A stretch of 64,000 bases of DNA from KBS-96 sp963722585 (GTDB taxonomy: Bacteria; Acidobacteriota; Terriglobia; Bryobacterales; Bryobacteraceae). Below, piece by piece: positions 43,702 to 52,738 of the stretch. The first letter of the stretch is position 1; the number at the start of each line of letters is the position of its first letter. A model generated the notes under the pieces. It was given only the letters and a program-made list of their open reading frames with translations. It was not told the origin of the DNA and made no database searches. Position numbers and translations under genes: made by a program. Location of the stretch: positions 1 to 64,000 of the forward strand of contig CAVRNU010000005.1 of assembly GCA_963722585.1 (NCBI GenBank). The letters run 5' to 3'.

Positions 43702-44520
43702 ATGGTTTTCCGGAAGTGCTTTCCCAAACCGCCGCTATCCGGTTTCATCCAATGTCTCTGGTATTGGGAGGGCGCGCCCGGCCCGCACACGAAAGAACGT
43801 CTGCTGCCGAACGGCGAACCAGCCATCATCTTTAACCTGCGCGACGATCCGATACGGATTTATGACGCGCAGGATATTAATTCATACGAGAGCTACGGCC
43901 ATGCCGTACTCTCCGGAGCGCGTGCAAACTGCTTCGTCATCGATACCTACCAGCAGGAACGCGTCGCTGGCATTCAATTTCGGCCTGGCGGCGCTTTTCC
44001 CTTCTTCGGCTTCCCCGCGTCGGAAACGACGAATGCTTCGCTCGACCTGGAAGATCTCTGGCCGCGGCGCGTGGGCGAGATTCGCGAGCAACTCCTGGCC
44101 GCGCAGGATGTAGACGACATGTTCGCGATACTCGAGCGCTCGCTTTTGGCGCAGCTGGCCCGGCCCCTCGAACTGCACCCCGCCGTGGCCTATGCTCTCG
44201 ACAATTTCCGCTGCTCGGCGCAAGTTGGCACGATCGCGGCGGTGACGGAGCGAACCGGCTTCAGTCCGCGCCGCTTCATTGAGTTGTTTCACAGGCAAGT
44301 CGGCTTGACTCCAAAAGCGTTTTGCCGGGTCCGCCGCTTCCAGCGAGTTTTGTGCGCCGTCCACATGAGGCAGCAGGTCGACTGGGCTCAGGTCGCCCTG
44401 GATTGCGGCTTCTACGACCAGGCGCATCTCATTCACGACTTTCGGGCCTTCTCGGGCTTTACGCCCGCCGCCTATCTGGCCGCGGCGACGCCGCACCTCA
44501 ATCACGTGCCATTGCGCTGA
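43702..44520 (+). CDS. AraC-family transcriptional regulator
   Basis: A 272-residue regulator. The N-terminal sensor domain (PKPPLSGFIQCLWYWEGAPG, RLLPNGEPAIIFNLRDD) is the DUF6597 type common in AraC proteins near small VOC or YjbR-like genes. The C-terminal double HTH contains VTERTGFSPRRFIELFHRQV, VGLTPKAFCRVRRFQRVL and ALDCGFYDQAHLIHDFRAFS. The ligand is unknown. The two genes downstream on the same strand (VOC, MmcQ) probably belong to the same transcription unit. Confidence 0.9.
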   Translation: MVFRKCFPKPPLSGFIQCLWYWEGAPGPHTKERLLPNGEPAIIFNLRDDPIRIYDAQDINSYESYGHAVLSGARANCFVIDTYQQERVAGIQFRPGGAFPFFGFPASETTNASLDLEDLWPRRVGEIREQLLAAQDVDDMFAILERSLLAQLARPLELHPAVAYALDNFRCSAQVGTIAAVTERTGFSPRRFIELFHRQVGLTPKAFCRVRRFQRVLCAVHMRQQVDWAQVALDCGFYDQAHLIHDFRAFSGFTPAAYLAAATPHLNHVPLR

Positions 44521-44525
44521 GCCAA

Positions 44526-44554
44526 GCGCACAGGCGTTTGGCGCCGTTGTGCGC
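44526..44554 (-). repeat. Hairpin repeat family C, copy 4
   Basis: GCGCACAGGCG pairs with CGTTGTGCGC. Read on the minus strand it aligns with the copies at 5067, 29240 and 34558. It is intergenic, between the AraC and VOC genes. Confidence 0.65.
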
Positions 44555-44646
44555 GATTCAAGCCAAGCGCATCCCAGGTCAAATTTCTACAATCCTGCGC
44601 CGTTCCGCCTGAGCGACAATCGTCAGCGAAAAGGAGATCCTATTCA

Positions 44647-45093
44647 ATGCCTCAAGCGAAACCCATTCCCGACGGCTATCACAGCGTCCAGCCCTACGTG
44701 ATTCTCAAGAACTGCGCCGCGGCCATCGATTTCTACGCACAAGCGTTCGGCGCTCAAGAAAAATTCCGGATGACCGGCAAAGAGGGACGCGTTCAGCATG
44801 CTGAAATCCAAATCGGCGATTCGTGCATTATGATGGCCGACGAAGCCCCTGAAATGGAAGCGTTCAGTCCGGCACATTACGGAGGCTCGCCCGTGAGCCT
44901 TATGATATACACAGCAAATTGCGACGAGATGCATAAGAGAGCAATTTCCGCGGGCGCAACGAGTCTCCGCGAACCGGCCGATCAGCCGTATGGAGATCGC
45001 ATGTCTGGCGTAAAGGATCCTTTCGGTTATAAGTGGTGGATTGCCACGCACATAAAAGACGTATCGAAAGAGGAGCTGGAAAAACTGCAATGA
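44647..45093 (+). CDS. VOC-family protein, PhnB/glyoxalase-like
   Basis: A 148-residue vicinal-oxygen-chelate protein with two beta-alpha-beta-beta-beta units: YHSVQPYVILKNCAAAIDFY with AEIQIGDSCIMMADEAPEME, then PVSLMIYTANCDEMHKRAIS with KDPFGYKWWIATH. It resembles the PhnB-like subgroup. The function is unknown: possibly a dioxygenase, lyase or drug-binding protein. It has a strong AGGAGA Shine-Dalgarno. Its stop overlaps the start of the MmcQ/YjbR gene (ATGA). Confidence 0.9.
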   Translation: MPQAKPIPDGYHSVQPYVILKNCAAAIDFYAQAFGAQEKFRMTGKEGRVQHAEIQIGDSCIMMADEAPEMEAFSPAHYGGSPVSLMIYTANCDEMHKRAISAGATSLREPADQPYGDRMSGVKDPFGYKWWIATHIKDVSKEELEKLQ

Positions 45094-45452
45094 ACGGAAA
45101 ACTTATGACCGCCGACGATTTTCGCCGTTTCGCGCTCAGTCACCCCGATACTTTGGAGAGCTCCCACATGGGGCACCCGGACTTCCGTGTACACGGAAAG
45201 ATCTTCGCCACGCTACACTATCCCGACGAAAATTGGGGCATGGTGAAGCTGCCGCCCGAACAGCAGCACAACTTCGTGCACGGAGAGCCTGAGGTCTTCA
45301 TCCCGGCGAAAGGCGCTTGGGGACGGCAGGGCAGCACGAACGTGCGTCTCGGATCGGTCGACGCCGCAACACTCGAACGTGCCATCGAGGTCGCTTGGAA
45401 GGGTGCCACCACTCCGACACGTCTACGCAGGCGAGGAAGCGGTACTAAGTAG
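45090..45452 (+). CDS. MmcQ/YjbR family protein
   Basis: A 120-residue DNA-binding-like fold of the MmcQ/YjbR family: FRRFALSHPDTLESSHMGHP, FRVHGKIFATLHYPDENW, KGAWGRQGSTNVRLG. These proteins often sit beside VOC genes under AraC regulators. The biochemical function is not established. It is translationally coupled to the VOC gene, so a joint small regulon is likely. Confidence 0.88.
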   Translation: MNGKLMTADDFRRFALSHPDTLESSHMGHPDFRVHGKIFATLHYPDENWGMVKLPPEQQHNFVHGEPEVFIPAKGAWGRQGSTNVRLGSVDAATLERAIEVAWKGATTPTRLRRRGSGTK

Positions 45453-45543
45453 GTCGCTGTTTCCAGATTTCTGCAGACCCGGCGAGGCAAGACCTGAGAA
45501 ACTATACGCTCACGAGTTTGCAGCCTCACATACAATTACGTTT

Positions 45544-46851
45544 GTGAAACATGAGATTCGTGACCCTGTTCACGGATTCATCAGATTCGATTCTCACGAG
45601 CGCGAAGTCATCAACAGCGCTCCCTATCAGCGCCTCCGGGAAATTCATCAGCTAGCAATGACGTACCTGGTTTACCCAGGAGCAACGCACAAGCGGTTTG
45701 AACATTGTCTCGGCGTCATGGAACTCGCTTCAAGAATCTATGACACTGTTACCGACCCGGCAAACATCTATCGCGATTCGGTTCGAGTGCTGTTGTCCTC
45801 GCTCGGTACACATCAGCTTCACTATTGGCGTACCGTCTTGAGAATGGCCGCCCTCTGCCATGACTTAGGACACTTGCCGTTCTCGCATGGGCCGGAGGAT
45901 CTCCTTCCGCCTGGCTGGAAGCACGAGCGCCTTAGCATGGAAATTATCCGGGGGCCTTTGATGCAACCATGCTGGCGGCGGCTCAAGATCGCGGCCGAGG
46001 ATGTTGTAAAACTGACGCTCGGCCCGAAGGAGTACTACAAGTATCACAAAACGGCGTTGACTGATTGGGAGACGATTCTCGCCGAAATTATTGTCGGGGA
46101 TGTTTTTGGCGCAGATCGCATGGACTATCTGCTGCGGGACTCTATGCATGCGGGAGTCGGCTATGGCCGCTTCGATCATCTGAGACTCACAGATACACTG
46201 CGCATTCTGCCTCGGACAGAAAAAGGATCTCAACAGCCCACTCTCGGGATTGAAGAGGGCGGCCTGCAAGCGGCAGAATCTCTTTTGTGGGCGCGGTACC
46301 TCATGTATACTCAACTCTACTTTCATCACGTGAGAAGAATTTATGACTTGCATTTGAAAGAGTTTCTGCAAGCCTGGTTGCCGAATGGGAAATTTTCAGT
46401 GGATCTGAAGGATCACCTTCAAATGACTGATAGTGAAGTGCTGGCCGCTCTAAGGAAGGCGGCTAACGACCCAATGGCGCCCGGGCATGAGCCTGCGCGT
46501 CGAATATGCGAAAGAAATCATTTCCGACATCTATATCAAAGGGACGCAATCGATCAGGAAGTAAGTATGTTCAGCGTGGATCAGGTTGAACAGGCCCTGA
46601 AGTCCCAGTTCGATGGAAGCAAATTCCGGAGAGACACCTATCGGCCCCAGAACCAACAGTTCAGTTTCCCTGTCTTTTCGCGGGGAGAACGCATCCGAGA
46701 TTCGGTCACCATGTCGGACACCTTTAGGAGATCCCAAACATTTACGGTAGACTATGTTTTTGTGGATCCTCGCCTTCGTGACGAGGCGAAACGCTGGTTT
46801 GAGTCCAACAGGGAAACGATCATCCGGGCGGAAGAAGGGCCTAGGGAGTAA
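45544..46851 (+). CDS. HD-domain phosphohydrolase, SAMHD1/YwfO-like
   Basis: A 435-residue HD-superfamily hydrolase, probably a dNTP triphosphohydrolase. The N-terminal VHGFIRFDSHEREVINSAPY and YQRLREIHQLAMTYLVYPGA match SAMHD1-type enzymes. Metal ligands are in THKRFEHCLGVMELA (His), ALCHDLGHLPFSH (His-Asp) and GADRMDYLLRDS (Asp). The C-terminus (RYLMYTQLYFHHVRRIYDLH) is helical. The start is GTG; a longer frame reads into the MmcQ gene region. It is followed five bases later by a Panacea/YwgA-like gene, a pairing also known in Bacillus (ywfO-ywgA, from memory). It may limit dNTPs; a defence role is only inference. Confidence 0.85.
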   Translation: MKHEIRDPVHGFIRFDSHEREVINSAPYQRLREIHQLAMTYLVYPGATHKRFEHCLGVMELASRIYDTVTDPANIYRDSVRVLLSSLGTHQLHYWRTVLRMAALCHDLGHLPFSHGPEDLLPPGWKHERLSMEIIRGPLMQPCWRRLKIAAEDVVKLTLGPKEYYKYHKTALTDWETILAEIIVGDVFGADRMDYLLRDSMHAGVGYGRFDHLRLTDTLRILPRTEKGSQQPTLGIEEGGLQAAESLLWARYLMYTQLYFHHVRRIYDLHLKEFLQAWLPNGKFSVDLKDHLQMTDSEVLAALRKAANDPMAPGHEPARRICERNHFRHLYQRDAIDQEVSMFSVDQVEQALKSQFDGSKFRRDTYRPQNQQFSFPVFSRGERIRDSVTMSDTFRRSQTFTVDYVFVDPRLRDEAKRWFESNRETIIRAEEGPRE

Positions 46852-46856
46852 CAGAT

Positions 46857-47402
46857 ATGGAAAATCTTAAACGGGAAAGCATTGTTCAGGCTCTTGCAGA
46901 TGCCTTGCGAAGTCGCGGCAGTTGGACGGGAGAAACCCATGTCCAAAAGACGATGTACTTTCTCCAAGAGCTTCTTGGTGTCCCCACGGAATTCGAATTC
47001 ATCCTGTACAAACATGGCCCGTATTCGTTTGACCTCGGTGACGCTTTATCGTCAATGATGGCTGATGGATTTCTGGAATGGCAGCCTCGAGAGCCTTATG
47101 GCCCAAGCATCGTCCCTGGTCCAGCAAGCGCGCGCTTGAAAAAGCTATTTCCGAAAACACCGAAGAAATATGAGCCGCAAATAAACTTCGTTGCCGATCG
47201 ATTGGCCAAGAAAGATGTGAGAGAGCTCGAACGAGTTGCCACCGCACTCTTTGTTAGCCGAAAAGAAACAGCAGATGTCCGCGAGCGGGCTAACAAGATT
47301 CATCAGCTTAAACCGCATGTATCTCTTCCGGATGCGATATCGGCCGTGGAAGAGCTGGACCGGATAGTGGAGGAAACAAGGTCGGCACAATTGCCTGTTT
47401 GA
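46857..47402 (+). CDS. Panacea (SocA/GepA-like)/YwgA-type protein
   Basis: A 181-residue helical protein. The N-terminal ~80 residues (HVQKTMYFLQELLGVPTEFE, FILYKHGPYSFDLGDALSSM) resemble the Panacea domain of antitoxins such as SocA, where KLLYF and Y-K-H-GP positions are typical. The C-terminal part (DVRELERVATALFVSRKETA) is also helical. It lies five bases after the HD hydrolase gene, so they are probably made together and may form a complex. In this family the domain commonly neutralises or recruits a partner protein. Direct toxin-antitoxin action is unproven, and the HD enzyme would be the candidate partner. Confidence 0.7.
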   Translation: MENLKRESIVQALADALRSRGSWTGETHVQKTMYFLQELLGVPTEFEFILYKHGPYSFDLGDALSSMMADGFLEWQPREPYGPSIVPGPASARLKKLFPKTPKKYEPQINFVADRLAKKDVRELERVATALFVSRKETADVRERANKIHQLKPHVSLPDAISAVEELDRIVEETRSAQLPV

Positions 47403-47425
47403 GATTACAGACTATAGTGGCTCAG

Positions 47426-47449
47426 GCTCCTCCTTACGGCCCGAGGAGC
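47426..47449. terminator. Weak hairpin between convergent genes
   Basis: GCTCCTC pairs with GAGGAGC over a ten-base loop between the Panacea-like gene (plus) and the glycine-zipper gene (minus). It lacks a clean T run on either strand, so it is only a candidate. Confidence 0.3.
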
Positions 47450-47498
47450 GTCTTACTCATTTGCGCACGCTTCTCATGGTTTGGCAAAACCACCTGGT

Positions 47499-48524
47499 CT
47501 ACTGGTTAAGATGTTCCGTAATCGGGACGTCGTTGTTGAGCGAAAACGTAACTCGGGTTTCCGCCGCGATTTCCGCTGGTTTGCCGCGCGTGGTTAGCAC
47601 GGCTCCGGTTCCGGCCGCGCCTCCCGCGCCGGCGCCAATCGCGGCGCCCTTTCCGCCTCCGGCGAGCGCTCCGATAATGGCGCCCAACGCAGCGCCGCCG
47701 GCTATCTCAGCTCCGTCTTTTTTCTTGCTCGTCGGCCCCTCTTTATCCCATGGCGCTGTTTGAATGGCGACGGTCTGGCCGTCAGTTGTATGGATCTGGG
47801 TCAGAGCGAGCGAGAGGTCGGCTAGTCCCTTCACGCGGCCGGCTTTTTCGGCCTTGAGCACTTTTCCAATCACTCGCGAACCGCGGTCGGCAATCACAAA
47901 CCCGTCAATCACGAGCGGCTGGTCGAGGGTCGCTGTAAAGGTATCTCCCGAATAATTTGTGTTGGTCGAGATTTTCTCGTTGATCCGGACGGTGATGGGC
48001 GTACCCGCCGTGAGGGTAACCGTCTTCGGTTGGCGCGGAGGCGGTGGAGCGGTTTGGGTGTCGGGCTGTGGATTCATGGCCTGCGCCGGAGCTGCGGGCG
48101 CAGGAGGCTGGACCGGGGCAGGCGCCTGTTGCGGCGCCGGTACAGCGGCGGGCGGCGTATTTTGGGCTACCTCTGTCTGCGCAGGCGGCGTCGCGGCAGG
48201 AGCTTCTTCAACCGGACCATTGCCGGTTGCTTGGCTTGACTCCTTCTTGCCTACTCCGGGCCGCGGCTTTCGCTTCTTTTCAGGCGCGGCAGCTGGAACA
48301 GCGTCGTCTTTTGGCGGCTGATCTGGCGTAGCGGCTTCAGGTTCGCTCGCTGGCGCCGCCGGTTGGGCGACTGGAGCCGGGGCCGGTGCGGGCTGGGCGG
48401 GCGTCTGGGTGGCTGCCTGCTCGACGGCAGGCTTATGCAGGCTCGAAACTACGTAAGCCGTGCCGCCCGCCAGGACGATACCCGACAAAAACGCAATCAG
48501 GATGGTGCTTGTGTTCTTTTGCAC
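47499..48524 (-). CDS. Proline/alanine-rich protein with C-terminal glycine-zipper
   Basis: A 341-residue envelope protein. An N-terminal membrane segment (STILIAFLSGIVLAGGTAYV) is followed by about 120 residues rich in Pro and Ala, suiting a periplasm-spanning or wall-associated linker. A small beta domain (VTLTAGTPITVRINEKISTN, FVIADRGSRVIGKVLKAEKA) precedes a glycine-zipper region (GGAALGAIIGALAGGGKGAA and IGAGAGGAAGTGAV). The type is familiar in Acidobacteria; the function is unknown, perhaps structural in the envelope. Confidence 0.8.
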   Translation of the reverse strand: MQKNTSTILIAFLSGIVLAGGTAYVVSSLHKPAVEQAATQTPAQPAPAPAPVAQPAAPASEPEAATPDQPPKDDAVPAAAPEKKRKPRPGVGKKESSQATGNGPVEEAPAATPPAQTEVAQNTPPAAVPAPQQAPAPVQPPAPAAPAQAMNPQPDTQTAPPPPRQPKTVTLTAGTPITVRINEKISTNTNYSGDTFTATLDQPLVIDGFVIADRGSRVIGKVLKAEKAGRVKGLADLSLALTQIHTTDGQTVAIQTAPWDKEGPTSKKKDGAEIAGGAALGAIIGALAGGGKGAAIGAGAGGAAGTGAVLTTRGKPAEIAAETRVTFSLNNDVPITEHLNQ

Positions 48525-48764
48525 GCGAAACTCCCTACATCTACTTGAACGTGCATCGCAGAGTAGGAGTTACAGCGCAGTGCCTGCCGCTACTCTGGCT
48601 TGGGCTGCGGAAATTCCTTATCCCTCCTACCCTTCGCCACTCTAGTCAATAATAGTACCTTCCAGTACGACGATACCGTCCGATTTCTTGCACTACCTGC
48701 GCGAGCTATGTCACTCTTTTGAACAGGGTTAGTTTGCTAATTCCCCAACGTTTTGTGGAAAACC

Positions 48765-48791
48765 GGAGGAAGCATGTGGATTCAGCTATGA
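48765..48791 (+). promoter_or_regulatory. Five-codon leader ORF (MWIQL) with strong Shine-Dalgarno before the NRPS gene
   Basis: GGAGGA lies three bases before an ATG that opens a five-codon frame ending in TGA at 48789. It lies 18 bases upstream of the NRPS start and is in another frame, so it cannot be its N-terminus. It could be a leader peptide or simply a better start separated from the NRPS frame by an indel. Confidence 0.4.
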
Positions 48792-48808
48792 ATTAGGCGC
48801 TGAAGCCA

Positions 48809-51800
48809 TTGAAATCCTATATGGGAACTCAGAGGACGCAATGTTTTGGCGCTGATATATCACCCGGGACAAAGCTTTACGCACTGGACGGCGAAACTCT
48901 CGATCGCCGTTCAGTGTTTTTAAGCTTAGCCGTGCCGGGTGATCTTAAGGGCAATGTCCGGCAATACGCGTGCACCTTTTCTCACGCGCCAGACTTCTGC
49001 AAATGGCTTGCCCTTCCGGGCGATGGAGTGCATTTCCGCATGGCGGCGCGATCGGAGAGGCGCCGAAACATGCGCGATCTCCTTCGTGAGGAACGTGAAG
49101 CATTCATGAGCGCGCCGGCACAACCGCGTTGGCTTGGCATTGCGTGCTCCGATCGCTCCTTCCGTCTGCTGATGACATTGTCGTGCGAACAGGCTTTGGA
49201 TTGCAAAACCTACGCCTGCGCCTGCCTCGAACTGTGTGGGGAAGCTGACGCGAGCCGCTCCATGCTTCAGTCATTGACGGCGTCGTTCGATTCCCTATCA
49301 GGGATAAGCGATTGCATTTTGCAGCTGGCCCTCGAAGAAAGTCGCCTGTCTCCTTTTTTCCGCGCGGCCGCTGCCTCGGATTTAGGGAGTTCAGCGGCGG
49401 CGGAACGGGTCTCCGTTAGCCGGACATTATCGAAGCAAGCGAGCGCGGGGCTGAGAGATTTTGCAAAAAGGAACGGATTCGACCTCGAAACCCTTTTAGC
49501 TGCTTCCTGGGCGCACTTGCTGTCGTGCTATTCGGGAGAGGATCCGGTGCCTGTGTGGAGGAGAAACACACAAGCTGTTGCGGACCAGGCTGCTGAATCT
49601 TTAGCGTGTGTGCCTGTGTCGGCTGGAAAAGATCGGACTGTCTACGAATGGTTGTGTTCCGTTTCCCGCGCTCAGGAAGCTGAAAACTTCTCGAGCTGCA
49701 ACCAGGTCGACACCGTTTTGATGGTCTCCCAGTCCGCTAGCGACCCCCTGTTGCGCCTGCTCGAAGAAGCTACAAGCAGAGTGATCCTTCACGTCTCCGA
49801 CGAGCCTGCGCTTTCGCTTTCGCTGTCCTACATGAGAGAACAGCTCAGCGGAGAGTTTGCACGCACCCTGTTGGCCTGCCTCGAAACCATCGCCTGCCAA
49901 CTGCCATCATCGAATTTAAAATTTGCTCACGAACTCGAGCTAATCCCGTGCGACCTTCGAGCTCGATACCTGGCGGCGCCGCGGGGAGCCGCAGCCTCGG
50001 CGGACAAATTCCAGCGGTTAGTGCACGAACTGATTGAAGAGCAGTGCCGGCGTGCGCCCCAGCGGGTTGCAGCCATCTGGAAGGGCGAGAAAATAACCTA
50101 CGCACATCTGGACAGGCGGGCCAATCAACTCGCTCGGCGCCTCCTTCGCATGGGAGCCGGCCCCGATCAGCCGGTCGCTGTCCACCTTGGCCGGTCGATC
50201 GATTTGCTGGTTGCCATACTTGGCATTCTGAAGGCCGGAGCTGCTTACCTGCCGCTCGATGCTTCGCTTCCCGGCGGCCGTGTCGAAACGGTCTTGCGCG
50301 AATCCGAGGCGCCCATCGTGATCACCTCGAGCGCGCTTCGCGGAAGGTTCTCTCCCGGCGCGTCAAGCGTTCTGTGCCTTGATTCCGAGCGCCAGGCGCT
50401 TGAACAAGAGAACGGCTCGCGGGTTCAGTCTTCGGTTCGGCCCGAGAACCTGGTGTACATCACCTATACATCCGGTTCGACAGGTAAGCCGAAGGGAGCG
50501 ATGATCGAACACCGCCAGTTGATGGCTTCCTTCGCCGGCACAAAGCAAATGTACGGATCCGCCCGGGGCGTTTGGCTTGCCGCCGCCAGTATCTCGTTCG
50601 ATATCTCCATCAACGAACTTATCTTTCCTCTGACCACAGGGTCGACCATCGTTCTTCACGAAGGTGACGAGGGCAAGCCTCTTATCTCCGGTCCTGGGTC
50701 GATTCCAGAACAGATGATCGAGCACCGAGTCACCTACTTCCAGTCGACGCCGGCGCTCGTTGAGATGCTATTAAGCCATCCTTCGGCTGAAAAGGCGCTG
50801 AGAGGGATTCGCAAAATGACGGTAGGAGGTGAAGCGTTCCCTCCCGCTCTTGCCGGCAAGCTCATCCGGCTTATGCCAGCAGGGGCCGTGCTGAACGCCT
50901 ACGGACCGACAGAGACAACGATTTGCGCGTCATGCCATTCGGTGCGAAAAGTGGAGAGCTCGATACCGATCGGCCGGCCATTCGTTAACGCCCGCTTCTA
51001 CGTGGTCGATAAATGGAACAGGCTGCTGCCGCCTCTTGCGCCCGGCGAGCTGTATATCGGTGGTCCCATTGTCGCGCGCGGCTATCATCGCCGGCCCGAC
51101 TTAACGTCGGAGCACTTTCTCCGCGACCCGTTTGTGGCCCATCCAGACGCCCGTTTGTACCGTACGGGCGATATTGTCCGGCTGAATACGAAAGACGAAG
51201 CAGAATTTATCACCCGAACGGATGCACAGGTAAAAATTCACGGATATCGAATTGAATTAGGCGAAATAGAAGCGGCATTGACGAGTCATCGCTGCGTTCA
51301 GCAGGCAGCCGTCCTCGTTCAAAATGCCGGCAACGACCGTCGTTTAGTGGGATATGTCCGGTCAAAGCCGGGCACAAATCCAACCATGGCCGAACTGCGG
51401 GAACATCTGCGGAACACTCTTCCGGAATACATGGTCCCATCCGTCCTGGTGTCTCTCGAACAATTTCCTGTGAATGGCAGCGGCAAAATAGACCGAGCGC
51501 GCCTACCGGAGCCCGAAGTTCAAACTCCTGGTCTTGAAAGCGACGACGCCGCGCCGAAGCAGGAAATCGCTCCGCCAGTAGACAAGGCGACCCAGGAAAT
51601 AGAAACAGACCTCTGCAACTGGTGCAAGGAACTACTCGGCGGTGCCGCGATCTCGCCGAGCGACGATTTCTTCGCGATCGGTGGGCAATCGCTAATTGCA
51701 GCCCAACTCGTCCAGCGAGTGGCGAAAAAATACAACGTCCACTTGCGGCTCAGCGCCTTCGTCCGGACGAGAAAACTGCGCGCCATTGCTCAATCGATAC

Positions 51801-52708
51801 AAAATGAGCGAACGGGCGATTGTTCTCAACCGTTCCAAGATTCGGTTCTCGTTACGATTCGCGCGGACGGCTCAAAGCCGCCGGTCTTCCTCTTGGCAGG
51901 TATCGGTGGAAGCGTTGTCAATTTCGAGTTGCTGGCACGGTCGTTGGATCTTGACCGGCCTGTGTATGGCATCGAGACGCATGGGCTCGATCAACGCAAC
52001 GAGGTTTTAACGAAAGTCGAGGATATGGCCAGCGTTTACCTCAGTGAGATCCGCACGATTCAGCCCTCAGGTCCGTATCATCTGGTGGGTTATTCCTTCG
52101 GTGGAGTGGTTGCCTACGAAATGGCGCACCAGCTCAACTCCTCCGGTGAACAGGTTGGAGTCATCGGGCTCATCGATACCTCGGAGCACCACTATCAACA
52201 ACAGGTGATCGCGGGTTTGAGACCGGCCCAACGCTGGCAGTCCGTCTACAAAGATCGTCTGCGCCGCCTGATTTTCGGTCCGCGCCGGTTCGACGCTGTG
52301 GCGGTCCGCCTTCGTGACGCAGCAGTCCGGGCCGTTTTCGTACTTTTTGCGAGGCTTGGCCGTCCTCTGCCGCTTAAAGTCGGCAGTTCCGAAGACCGCA
52401 ATTTTTACGCTCTCGACCAATACATTCCCCAACCATACGAGGATGCGATTCATCTGTTCCGCTGCATGGATACCGATCGCTTTGACGGAGACGACCCACT
52501 GCTCGGATGGGGACGGCTCGCGAAAGAAATCATGGTGCATCCCGTGCCAGGGCAGCACGGGGTCGTTATGCGCGCTCCATACGTTCACAGCTTGGGAAAA
52601 ACCATGGAAGCGTGTCTGAGTTCCGCCGAGCAAGAACTCGCCAGCCATCCATCCCCGTTCACTCCCGATTCCGTCGAGAGCGAATTGCCTATCGCAACTC
52701 CAGCCTGA
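48809..52708 (+). CDS. Single-module NRPS: degenerate C, A, T, thioesterase
   Basis: A 1299-residue non-ribosomal peptide synthetase. Residues about 1-380 align with a condensation domain (LSKQASAGLRDFAKRNGFDL, then LETLLAASWAHLLSCYSGED), but the HHxxxDG active site is replaced by SCEQALD at the expected place (LLMTLSCEQALDCKTY). The adenylation domain is complete: A2 LKAGAAYLPLD, A3 YTSGSTGKPKG, A5 NAYGPTETT, A7 LYRTGD, A8 KIHGYRIELGEIE, A10 NGSGKIDR. The carrier site is FFAIGGQSLIAAQ. The C-terminal thioesterase has GYSFGG and PGQHGVV. It would load one amino or aryl acid and release it, perhaps as a dimer or ester. The start is TTG; an ATG at 48821 is possible. No phosphopantetheinyl transferase is nearby. 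Confidence 0.9.
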   Translation: MKSYMGTQRTQCFGADISPGTKLYALDGETLDRRSVFLSLAVPGDLKGNVRQYACTFSHAPDFCKWLALPGDGVHFRMAARSERRRNMRDLLREEREAFMSAPAQPRWLGIACSDRSFRLLMTLSCEQALDCKTYACACLELCGEADASRSMLQSLTASFDSLSGISDCILQLALEESRLSPFFRAAAASDLGSSAAAERVSVSRTLSKQASAGLRDFAKRNGFDLETLLAASWAHLLSCYSGEDPVPVWRRNTQAVADQAAESLACVPVSAGKDRTVYEWLCSVSRAQEAENFSSCNQVDTVLMVSQSASDPLLRLLEEATSRVILHVSDEPALSLSLSYMREQLSGEFARTLLACLETIACQLPSSNLKFAHELELIPCDLRARYLAAPRGAAASADKFQRLVHELIEEQCRRAPQRVAAIWKGEKITYAHLDRRANQLARRLLRMGAGPDQPVAVHLGRSIDLLVAILGILKAGAAYLPLDASLPGGRVETVLRESEAPIVITSSALRGRFSPGASSVLCLDSERQALEQENGSRVQSSVRPENLVYITYTSGSTGKPKGAMIEHRQLMASFAGTKQMYGSARGVWLAAASISFDISINELIFPLTTGSTIVLHEGDEGKPLISGPGSIPEQMIEHRVTYFQSTPALVEMLLSHPSAEKALRGIRKMTVGGEAFPPALAGKLIRLMPAGAVLNAYGPTETTICASCHSVRKVESSIPIGRPFVNARFYVVDKWNRLLPPLAPGELYIGGPIVARGYHRRPDLTSEHFLRDPFVAHPDARLYRTGDIVRLNTKDEAEFITRTDAQVKIHGYRIELGEIEAALTSHRCVQQAAVLVQNAGNDRRLVGYVRSKPGTNPTMAELREHLRNTLPEYMVPSVLVSLEQFPVNGSGKIDRARLPEPEVQTPGLESDDAAPKQEIAPPVDKATQEIETDLCNWCKELLGGAAISPSDDFFAIGGQSLIAAQLVQRVAKKYNVHLRLSAFVRTRKLRAIAQSIQNERTGDCSQPFQDSVLVTIRADGSKPPVFLLAGIGGSVVNFELLARSLDLDRPVYGIETHGLDQRNEVLTKVEDMASVYLSEIRTIQPSGPYHLVGYSFGGVVAYEMAHQLNSSGEQVGVIGLIDTSEHHYQQQVIAGLRPAQRWQSVYKDRLRRLIFGPRRFDAVAVRLRDAAVRAVFVLFARLGRPLPLKVGSSEDRNFYALDQYIPQPYEDAIHLFRCMDTDRFDGDDPLLGWGRLAKEIMVHPVPGQHGVVMRAPYVHSLGKTMEACLSSAEQELASHPSPFTPDSVESELPIATPA

Positions 52709-52738
52709 AACCTGGGTTTCTGGCCTTATAACTGCGGC

